Origin: Magicicada septendecula
Taxonomy: Eukaryota > Arthropoda > Insecta > Hemiptera > Cicadidae
Assembly (NCBI GenBank): GCA_034769895.1
Contig: CM068372.1
Location: 383,055,910-383,119,909 of the forward strand
Reading direction: 5' to 3'
Length of the DNA: 64,000 nt
This document shows, one piece after another, positions 1 through 6,370 of this stretch; positions within the stretch are counted from its first letter, which is position 1; the number at the start of each line of letters is the position of its first letter. The position numbers and the translations under genes were made by a program. The notes below the pieces were generated by a model. The model was not told the DNA's origin, did not search any database, and worked only from the letters and a program-made list of their open reading frames with translations.

Positions 1-293
1 CATGCGACACACTACAAAGCTAAAAGAGTATTCTGTTACGGAAGTGTATTTCAGGAAAGTAGTAGCGATCAGAAAGGTAATGTTAAAGAAATGTAATAAA
101 AGGTAATGAATGTTAATGTATTGTATAAGTAATGTATTAGATAAAGTAATGCCATGTTAAGAAAAGAGTTAAGGAAGATTAGAAGCGAAGGTAAGAATGT
201 ATGAGTAAGATAATGTAAAATTAAGGACCGAATTTACACACATATGTAGGAAGAAAGAGTATACAGAAGGAGAACAAAGGAGAGCTAATTGCA

Positions 294-1055
294 GTGGATT
301 TTCTGGGACCACTACCGCGATCAAGTCGAGGTGTGAAGCGCATATTGGTATGTATCGATGTGTTTTCCAAGGCAGTCCGACTGTACCCAATTATGCGACC
401 CACAACCAAAGTTGTTCTAAAGATACTACTGCAGAAATATATTCCGTTATATGGAAAAATGAAGAAGATACTCAGTGATCAAGGTGTACAATTCCAAAGT
501 GAAAAATGGGAGAGGACATTAAGGGAAAATGGAATACAACCTGTACTCACATCCATAAGACATCCTCAAGGAAACCTTGCTGAGAGAGTTAATAAAGAAT
601 TAGGTAAATATTTACGAATATATTGCCATGATCAACACAATAAATGGGCAGAATATTTACCATTTCTTGAAAAAGCCATTAACGAAACTTATAGTGAAGC
701 AACAGGATACACTCCCATGGAATTAGAAGAAGATAAGAAGCCAAACAGATTCTGGACTAAGTATATGAACAAACCTAATAACCAAAATGTACCTGTACCA
801 ATAAGTGTGAAAATTGAATACGCAAAGCAAAGGATAATAGACAGAGGTAACAAGAGAGTAGAGAGATTTAATCTAACTCACAAGCTACAACAATTCAACG
901 TGGGAGAAAGTATACTACTCAAAGCAAATTCAGTGGGAAAACGGAGTGATAATACGGCAAAGAAATTCTTCAGACTTTATAATGGACCGTATATGTTAAG
1001 ACAGCGAGTAGGACAATACACTTTCATCGTATATGATGAGATACAGAAGAAATAA
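294..1055 (+). CDS. Ty3/Gypsy integrase core and C-terminal segment (U0)
   Basis: This 253-codon open frame reads as the catalytic core and C-terminus of a Ty3/Gypsy integrase, the enzyme that inserts element cDNA into host DNA. Visible family marks are VDFLGPLP with the first acidic residue (about residue 2), SDQG (61-64), HPQGNLAER (90-98) spaced like the D-D-about 35-E core, TGYTPMEL (137-144), a basic FNVGESILLK stretch (201-210) and the GPY module (231-233). The first codon is GTG and is not a true start: in-frame integrase-like sequence (GELIA) continues just upstream, as expected for part of a polyprotein. No reverse transcriptase precedes it. This copy is open; it is a fragment, so treat it as a fossil. 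Family call is from motif reading, not a database search. Confidence 0.88.
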   Translation: MDFLGPLPRSSRGVKRILVCIDVFSKAVRLYPIMRPTTKVVLKILLQKYIPLYGKMKKILSDQGVQFQSEKWERTLRENGIQPVLTSIRHPQGNLAERVNKELGKYLRIYCHDQHNKWAEYLPFLEKAINETYSEATGYTPMELEEDKKPNRFWTKYMNKPNNQNVPVPISVKIEYAKQRIIDRGNKRVERFNLTHKLQQFNVGESILLKANSVGKRSDNTAKKFFRLYNGPYMLRQRVGQYTFIVYDEIQKK

Positions 1056-1181
1056 ATTGGTAAATTCCACGCAACGTCATTTAGGAAGTTCTACACATGA
1101 AAACGACGAGGTCAATGAAACTAGTCAGATCAGCTGTTTGTTAAAGCCACCCTACTACAAGGTCACGAGCAGTGAGCGTGT
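1056..1181 (+). other. Short tail between integrase end and polypurine tract; no env
   Basis: Only about 125 bases separate the integrase end from the polypurine tract, so there is no room for an envelope gene. A second open frame (1033-1308) overlaps the integrase end and runs through the polypurine tract into the LTR, where it ends in polyasparagine read from the (AAT)n tract. That makes it an unlikely gene. The same spacing holds in every unit. Confidence 0.7.
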
Positions 1182-1193
1182 GAAGAGGGGAGG
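1182..1193 (+). promoter_or_regulatory. Polypurine tract (plus-strand primer site)
   Basis: The motif GAAGAGGGGAGG sits just upstream of the LTR-like block, where LTR elements carry the polypurine tract that primes plus-strand DNA synthesis. It is unchanged in every unit. The other copies lie at 6249-6260, 11316-11327, 16385-16396, 21442-21453, 26472-26483, 31520-31531, 36561-36572, 41599-41610, 46644-46655, 51702-51713, 56750-56761 and 61787-61798. It is used here to set the left edge of the LTR; the exact first LTR base is not certain because the sequence that follows (TAAGACATTTGT) does not begin with TG. Confidence 0.7.
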
Positions 1194-1270
1194 TAAGACA
1201 TTTGTATACACTCCAATTAAGGGTGAAATGACGAATATTATTCTTTATTATTTGTTACATTTTTTTATGT

Positions 1271-1271
<1 letters not shown>

Positions 1272-1301
<30 letters not shown>
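1272..1301 (+). repeat. (AAT)n microsatellite
   Basis: A perfect AAT run begins just inside the LTR-like block. Copy number differs between units U1 to U13, counted by eye as 9, 9, 9, 8, 6, 11, 9, 5, 8, 8, 8, 8, 8. The constant value at the right end agrees with recent copying of U9-U13 or their neighbours. Confidence 0.9.
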
Positions 1302-1303
<2 letters not shown>

Positions 1304-1487
1304 TATAATAAATTTATTAAATTTTTTTTTGTTACCAAGCAGAGGAATAATGCGACAGTACAAATAAGTGATGTACTGAGCATTGAATATAAAAATTTTA
1401 ATTTACCTAATAAACTGTAAATAATTAATAATATATTAGAAATAAGCATGTCAGGGATTGCAAGCTTGGCTCAGACAAAAATATGAA

Positions 1488-1570
1488 CAGGTGTTTCGAC
1501 CTGAATCGACGTGCACACACACACAAATGTAACTGAAAGTGTGTACACCAGTATTTTGCTAGTGTGTGTG
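1488..1570 (+). repeat. Small inverted repeats and CA/TG tracts in upstream LTR (U3-like)
   Basis: CAGGT (1488-1492) can pair with ACCTG (1499-1503) around a six-base loop. Just downstream, a (CA)6 run (1514-1525) faces a (GT)4-plus run (1562-1570), which can pair across about 36 bases. These lie about 0.4-0.5 kb upstream of the TATA box. Function is unknown; simple-sequence origin is likely. Confidence 0.45.
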
Positions 1571-1982
1571 AACGCAGGTCTATGCAGGCGAGTTTGCCAC
1601 CCCAAGATGAATAATTGCACAATTACTGTTTTTCTGTAATTATTCATAAACTATAATTAAGAATTAAAATCCAAAACCACAATAAAATGTCATAAAATTT
1701 ACTAAATACTGTGTACGAAAACCACGCGAAAGTGCCACACCGTACGAGTCTAATAGTGAAATAACTGTGTACATCGAAAGGGTTAAGTTGCAATGTCCAA
1801 AATTACAGTGAACATGTGTTGTAAAAATAGGTATAAGATAAGTATAAGAGTATACTTACAGGACTCTGCAATTCGCAGAAAAATAAGAAATAGCGAATTT
1901 GACAAAGAGTGGGGAACTGAATCCAGAGACAGTTTCTGACATGTCGATTTCGTACCACTGCAGGTGTCGACCAAGACATGGG

Positions 1983-1990
1983 TATAAATA
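1983..1990 (+). promoter_or_regulatory. TATA box of LTR promoter
   Basis: TATAAATA stands in the middle of the LTR-like block and predicts a start near 2005-2015, where CTACAGTGG could act as initiator. It is unchanged in all thirteen LTR blocks: 7050, 12117, 17175, 22225, 27279, 32322, 37351, 42398, 47442, 52500, 57548 and 62585 are the other first bases. Transcription from it would read rightward through leader, gag-position frame and integrase. Activity is not shown by sequence alone. Confidence 0.65.
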
Positions 1991-2033
1991 GGACACACAA
2001 GCTACAGTGGTTTTCTTTCTTAAATCATCCACG

Positions 2034-2062
2034 GTGCAGCGGGAGCTTACGCCCGTCCGCAC
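2034..2062 (+). other. GC-rich hairpin at start of predicted transcript
   Basis: GTGC (2034-2037) pairs with GCAC (2059-2062), and CGGG (2040-2043) with CCCG (2052-2055), leaving an eight-base loop. It begins about 45 bases after the TATA box, so it would sit in the R region near the RNA 5' end. The loop has TTACG in U1-U3 and TTATG in U4-U13. GC content is well above the surroundings, and a T run follows. Confidence 0.5.
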
Positions 2063-2197
2063 GGTGTATTTATTTTTTTTTTTTTTGTAAATAGTTTAAA
2101 TTTTCCAGTTACATACAACTATGTAACTAAGTTGTAAAGACAATCATTTTTAAATAATAACAGCAGTACATAAGAAGAATTACATAAGAAGATCCAT

Positions 2198-2205
2198 TGA
2201 CGTCA
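2198..2205 (+). promoter_or_regulatory. Palindromic CRE/ATF-like site
   Basis: TGACGTCA is a perfect eight-base palindrome identical to the classical cAMP-response/ATF consensus. It lies about 210 bases downstream of the TATA box. A single match of eight bases can occur by chance; it is conserved because the whole array is. Confidence 0.3.
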
Positions 2206-2215
2206 GAAACAGCAC

Positions 2216-2295
2216 GAGGAGAGTTCCAGAGAGAGATACGACGCTGGACAAGAGGAGAGTTCCAGAGAGTGATACGACGCTGGACAAGAGGAGAA
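2216..2295 (+). repeat. 36-bp minisatellite, two copies and a partial third
   Basis: A 36-base purine-rich segment starting GAGGAGAGTTCCAGAGAG occurs at 2216-2251 and 2252-2287 with one difference, followed by a partial third start (GAGGAGAAGAG). All units retain the same two-and-a-part copies, so the duplication predates the array. Confidence 0.8.
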
Positions 2296-2942
2296 GAGAC
2301 ACAGCCGATGCTGGAGTGCGAGACGAGGACAACTACAGATGGATCAAAATGATCGAGTATGATTGACGACAAGAAGGTGATAAACAACTTATTTATATCT
2401 TAATCATACAATGAACGCAAAGACAATTAAAGACATTTCTATTTTATTTAAAAATAAGAGCCAATGTTTCTTGTAAAGTAGAATTAAAATCATAGATGTT
2501 TTAGAAATACGATTAACGTAACAAGAGCTCAAATTAATATGAAATAAAATGAATACAAAGCATTTAAATGAAAACAATTAGTATTTGAGATAAAACAGTA
2601 CTGAGAAACAAAAGATAAATTCAATAACTATTAATATTTTGAGTACATTACAATATATAAAAAGAGATTTAAATATTGATTTTTTGAAACACATTAATTG
2701 ACTGAGTAGTCTGAAAATGAGATTTTTCTTTAATACCATAATTAGTAGAATAGAATATTTAGTCAGTACGGATGTATACAGCATAAGCCTTACGGCATAA
2801 TAACAATTAATAACGAATGTTTTAAATCGAAGTCAGTGCCATGTGCACAATTTTTAATAATATCAAATAAATTTGAAATACCGTTACAAGTCACATAGAG
2901 TTCTTATTGCAGATACACCTGAAACCCAATTTAAATGTTATA

Positions 2943-3466
2943 TTGTTGCATAATTTGTCAATCTTGAACGCGAGACCAGTCACGCTAAATTTGTGTATAT
3001 GTATATGTATTTATGTATATGTATTGTTGCATATTTGGCTCCCAAAGAACGTGGGGCTATACAAATTAAAGTACATATAAAAATTCACACACATAAATAC
3101 GTTGCATATATTTGGCGCTCCAAGATCGTGGGGCTCCGCAAACACAAATAGAAGTGTATTTGTATTTGTATTTGAAAGTAATTTTAACAAAATAAAAATG
3201 TTACATATATTTGTCGCCCTGGACGTGGGGCACGACATGCCTAAATTTATGTAAAAAAAATTTTTTGTTACATAAATTGTAGCCCATGAACGTATGGCCC
3301 GATCCCCATCATTTAACTATTAAAATTTTTTATGTAGCTTAATGGTTGCTCTAAAATATAAGAGTGTGTTAAATAAATAAAAAATGTATTATATGTAATA
3401 ATTATTTATATTAAACAGTAATTGAATGTAATGTTAATTGATGTGTAATCACACAGCTGGCGCCCA
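2943..3466 (+). repeat. Cluster of degenerate primer-site-like / GTTGCATAT motifs
   Basis: Four or five imperfect copies of a composite motif stand in a row. Each has GTTGCATAT or GTTACATAT followed within a few bases by a sequence like the tRNA-Lys primer site TGGCGCCCAACGTGGGGC, mostly with an insertion of two to four bases in its middle. Copies lie at 3036-3057 (TGGCTCCC...ACGTGGGGC), 3113-3134 (TGGCGCTCC...CGTGGGGC), 3212-3231 (TGTCGCCC...ACGTGGGGC) and about 3278-3300 (TGTAGCCC...). A weaker one lies near 2954-2976. A last half-match without the GTTGCATAT core is TGGCGCCCACA at 3458. Spacing is 77, 99, 66 and 180 bases. This may be a multiplied primer-binding region or an insulator-like array. 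Confidence 0.6.
3244..3278 (+). other. A/T-rich near-perfect palindrome
   Basis: AATTTATGTAA followed by an A run faces a T run followed by GTTACATAAATT, giving arms of about 17 bases with almost no loop. It lies between the third and fourth primer-site-like motifs, so it could fold that part of the leader RNA or form a cruciform. Confidence 0.6.
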
Positions 3467-3468
3467 CA
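3458..3468 (+). promoter_or_regulatory. Candidate primer-binding site (tRNA-Lys-like)
   Basis: TGGCGCCCA matches the first nine bases of the complement of a tRNA-Lys 3' end and then diverges. A TGTGTAATCACACA inverted repeat ends two bases before it, which fits an LTR end in CA. The other copies start at 8525, 13592, 18648, 23691, 28739, 33788, 38817, 43864, 48908, 53969 and 59016. The earlier motif at 3036 is a rival for the true site. Confidence 0.5.
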
Positions 3469-3627
3469 AATAATATTGTTTGTCTATGTAACAGGTGTAA
3501 CTGTAATGAGTATTAATAATAACTATTCATTAAAATAAAGAAATAAATCAATAAGTAGGGAACGGTTATCAATAATAATTGTTAAAGAATTACTACTAAA
3601 TAAATATTTTAATAATAATACTTCGAC
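3469..3627 (+). other. A/T-rich leader before gag-position frame
   Basis: About 160 A/T-rich bases with many AATAA and TAATAAT words separate the primer-site motif from the first ATG. No coding or structured element was recognised. Confidence 0.5.
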
Positions 3628-4650
3628 ATGGCAACATCAGGAAGTATTAGTATGGAGGCAATCATTAAAGTGATGGGAAACCTTATGGACGAATATGGAA
3701 TAAGACAAAATGTATGTGCTAGATTAGATAGACAAATAGAAGAATTTAAAACTGATAAGTCACTATTAGGTGAAAAAGTAAAAGAATATAATACAATACT
3801 AAGAGAAGGAGCAAAAGAGAAAATTAGCGACATAAATACGCACATAGCGTCAGTAGAAGGTGAAGAATTCATAGTAGTTGAAAATATGTGTGTAATTACT
3901 AACGATAATTATAAAGTAATTAACATTACGGAAGAGAAGCAAATTAAGGTTAATAAAACGTACCTTATTAATAGTGATATTCCAAGTGTGAAACACACAC
4001 ACAATAGTAAGTCACACAGGATGACACATGTGAAACACATAAGACACTACACTTACGGAGATAAATATCACTGTAGGTATAACAAGAAACGTAGTAATTT
4101 ATCTAGACGAAACACTACGCAAAATTGTGGTAAGTATGATGTTAGATATACGCACGATAATTATAAAGCGAACGATAATTATAACTGTAATTATAATAAC
4201 TATGGTGAGTATTATCATAAACGACGCACAAAAGAATGTTTCATGGTATATGTAAAACGCAGACTAACTACTAAAAAATGCTTTCGTCAAAAGCAGCTAC
4301 GCGGAGAGAAGGAGAGAATTATGAAATGCGACCGTTACGAGAGAAATAGAGGGAGGATAAAGTATTCACCCTATAGACAAGTGGATCACGCGATAAAGGC
4401 AGCAACAATTCAACGCAGTGACGAACAGGTGACTTCTACGATAAAAACAAATGTCGCAGTAATACAATGGAATGCGGATGTTGTTTACACGAGGGTGAGA
4501 ACAATGGTAAGCACGGCGACTACGCTACAAAGGAACAATATACGTCTGGTAGAAGACGGACAATGCAATTGTTATGACGAGGGGTGTAAGATCGAACTAC
4601 AAACTGAACTCAGAACTCAATACCCGAATGGAATGAATAATTATTTTTAA
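3628..4650 (+). CDS. Unrecognised 340-codon frame in the gag position (U1)
   Basis: This frame starts at the first ATG after the leader, which is where gag would begin. Residues about 1-85 (MATSGSISMEAIIKVM...) are charged and heptad-like, suggesting a short helical or coiled-coil segment. The rest is rich in Lys, Arg, Asn, Tyr and His with scattered Cys; two NxT/S sites lie near residues 97-112. There is no visible CCHC zinc knuckle, major homology region or protease motif, so gag identity rests on position only. It is open here and in U2 and U10, and interrupted in the other nine complete copies. It could be a diverged gag start joined to non-gag sequence. Treated as a fossil. Confidence 0.5.
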   Translation: MATSGSISMEAIIKVMGNLMDEYGIRQNVCARLDRQIEEFKTDKSLLGEKVKEYNTILREGAKEKISDINTHIASVEGEEFIVVENMCVITNDNYKVINITEEKQIKVNKTYLINSDIPSVKHTHNSKSHRMTHVKHIRHYTYGDKYHCRYNKKRSNLSRRNTTQNCGKYDVRYTHDNYKANDNYNCNYNNYGEYYHKRRTKECFMVYVKRRLTTKKCFRQKQLRGEKERIMKCDRYERNRGRIKYSPYRQVDHAIKAATIQRSDEQVTSTIKTNVAVIQWNADVVYTRVRTMVSTATTLQRNNIRLVEDGQCNCYDEGCKIELQTELRTQYPNGMNNYF

Positions 4651-5360
4651 AATAAAATAATATTACTATTAATTATTAATAATAATATAAGAGAGTATAA
4701 TTAAGAATGTTATTTATTAAGGATATGATAGCAAATAAAAAAAGAAATATTAGTGAAAAGAAATAAAGAATATTATTTGAAAGGGTTAATTAAGAAATGT
4801 ATTATTGATGGTAAGGAATGCTATTGTAGAGAAATATTTAAGAAAGTAATGGTAAAAGATGTTATTGTTGTTATTAATATGAAGAAAGGGTTAGGAATGG
4901 AAATAATTGCCATAATTGTTAGAACGACTGATCAAGCGAACACTTAATGAAGATACAAGGACACAGAAGAAAGCGAGAGTGAAAAGTCAAAAGGGCAGAG
5001 ACTACTTAGGATTAAGGGCTTCGAGAAAAATATCGTTGTTTTCCAAGACAGTTCCTCTGTAACCGATCATGCGACACACTACAAAGCTAAAAGAGTATTC
5101 TGTTACGGAAGTGTATTTCAGGAAAGTAGTAGCGATCAGAAAGGTAATGTTAAAGAAATGTAATAAAAGGTAATGAATGTTAATGTATTGTATAAGTAAT
5201 GTATTAGATAAAGTAATGCCATGTTAAGAAAAGAGTTAAGGAAGATTAGAAGCGAAGGTAAGAATGTATGAGTAAGATAATGTAAAATTAAGGACCGAAT
5301 TTACACACATATGTAGGAAGAAAGAGTATACAGAAGGAGAACAAAGGAGAGCTAATTGCA
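4651..5360 (+). other. A/T-rich spacer between gag-position frame and integrase
   Basis: This 0.7 kb stands where protease, reverse transcriptase and RNase H would be in a complete element (some 2 kb or more), and none of their motifs was seen. It holds a 64-codon GTG-initiated frame at 4753-4947 that is almost unchanged in all twelve units (other starts 9820, 14889, 19945, 24976, 30024, 35073, 40104, 45151, 50203, 55254, 60291). Its product (VKRNKEYYLKGLIKKC...) is Lys/Ile/Val-rich and unrecognised; conservation here tracks the youth of the array rather than coding. The last 100 bases lead in frame into the integrase. Confidence 0.6.
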
Positions 5361-6122
5361 GTGGATTTTCTGGGACCACTACCGCGATCAAGTCGAGGTG
5401 TGAAGCACATATTGGTATGTATCGATGTGTTTTCCAAGGCAGTCCGACTGTACCCAATTATGCGACCCACAACCAAAGTTGTTCTAAAGATACTACTGCA
5501 GAAATATATTCCGTTATATGGAAAAATGAAGAAGATACTCAGTGATCAAGGTGTACAATTCCAAAGTGAAAAATGGGAGAGGACATTAAGGGAAAATGGA
5601 ATACAACCTGTACTCACATCCATAAGACATCCTCAAGGAAACCTTGCTGAGAGAGTTAATAAAGAATTAGGTAAATATTTACGAATATATTGCCATGATC
5701 AACACAATAAATGGGCAGAATATTTACCATTTCTTGAAAAAGCCATTAACGAAACTTATAGTGAAGCAACAGGATACACTCCCATGGAATTAGAAGAAGA
5801 TAAGAAGCCAAACAGATTCTGGACTAAGTATATGAACAAACCTAATAACCAAAATGTACCTGTACCAATAAGTGTGAAAATTGAATACGCAAAGCAAAGG
5901 ATAATAGACAGAGGTAACAAGAGAGTAGAGAGATTTAATCTAACTCACAAGCTACAACAATTCAACGTGGGAGAAAGTATACTACTCAAAGCAAATTCAG
6001 TGGGAAAACGGAGTGATAATACGGCAAAGAAATTCTTCAGACTTTATAATGGACCGTATACGTTAAGACAGCGAGTAGGACAATACACTTTCATCGTATA
6101 TGATGAGATACAGAAGAAATAA
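5361..6122 (+). CDS. Integrase segment (U1)
   Basis: Open over 253 codons with the same D-D-E and GPY marks as the U0 copy; it differs from that copy by two replacements. Confidence 0.87.
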   Translation: MDFLGPLPRSSRGVKHILVCIDVFSKAVRLYPIMRPTTKVVLKILLQKYIPLYGKMKKILSDQGVQFQSEKWERTLRENGIQPVLTSIRHPQGNLAERVNKELGKYLRIYCHDQHNKWAEYLPFLEKAINETYSEATGYTPMELEEDKKPNRFWTKYMNKPNNQNVPVPISVKIEYAKQRIIDRGNKRVERFNLTHKLQQFNVGESILLKANSVGKRSDNTAKKFFRLYNGPYTLRQRVGQYTFIVYDEIQKK

Positions 6123-6260
6123 ATTGGTAAATTCCACGCAACGTCATTTAGGAAGTTCTACACATGAAAACGACGAGGTCAATGAAACTAGTCAGATCAG
6201 CTGTTTGTTAAAGCCACCCTACTACAAGGTCACGAGCAGTGAGCGTGTGAAGAGGGGAGG

Positions 6261-6337
6261 TAAGACATTTGTATACACTCCAATTAAGGGTGAAATGACG
6301 AATATTATTCTTTATTATTTGTTACATTTTTTCAAGT

Positions 6338-6370
<33 letters not shown>

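Larger units (their letters stand above)
1..1193 (+). mobile_element. U0, partial unit (spacer end, integrase, polypurine tract)
   Basis: This is the right-hand part of a unit cut by the window edge. It holds the end of the gag-integrase spacer, one integrase segment and the polypurine tract at 1182-1193. The LTR and gag-position part lie outside the window. Confidence 0.9.
1194..3457 (+). repeat. LTR-like block of U1 (borders inferred)
   Basis: This block lies between the polypurine tract and the primer-site motif TGGCGCCCA at 3458, the position of an LTR. It has a TATA box (1983-1990), an R-region hairpin (2034-2062), a possible poly(A) signal AATAAA (2543-2548) and an (AAT)9 tract. No open frame in it looks like a gene; the antisense frames are unrecognised. 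At about 2.26 kb it is long for a Gypsy LTR. If the first primer-site-like motif at 3036 is the real one, the LTR ends near 3030 and the rest is leader. Since each unit has only one such block, the borders cannot be proven by comparing two LTRs. Confidence 0.65.
1194..6260 (+). mobile_element. U1, complete unit (LTR, gag-position frame, integrase)
   Basis: This is the first complete unit, 5067 bp, and serves as the reference for the array. Its parts are the LTR-like block (1194-3457), leader (3458-3627), gag-position frame (3628-4650), spacer (4651-5360), integrase (5361-6122) and polypurine tract (6249-6260). It groups with U2 and U3 by shared LTR variants, for example a C in the loop of the R-region hairpin. 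Protease, reverse transcriptase and RNase H were not found. Confidence 0.92.

Noticed and set aside
169-390. Antisense frames recurring in each unit (for example opposite the integrase and within the LTR)
   Set aside because: They are shadows of the integrase or A/T-rich LTR sequence, have no recognisable domain, and recur only because the whole unit recurs.
1033-1308. 91-codon frame overlapping the integrase end, ending in polyasparagine
   Set aside because: It runs through the polypurine tract into the (AAT)n microsatellite, and its end varies with tract length; chance frame, not an env remnant.
3036-3300. Decayed tRNA genes or a tRNA-derived SINE
   Set aside because: The motifs match only the complement of a tRNA 3' end, with no A box, B box or cloverleaf; primer-site origin fits better.
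1194-3457. Host promoter or host gene inside the LTR-like block
   Set aside because: Block recurs only as part of the unit, between polypurine tract and primer-site motif; no coding sequence or splice structure of a host gene was seen.
4753-4947. 64-codon frame as a conserved small gene
   Set aside because: It starts with GTG, has no recognised domain, and its conservation is no higher than expected for such a young array.
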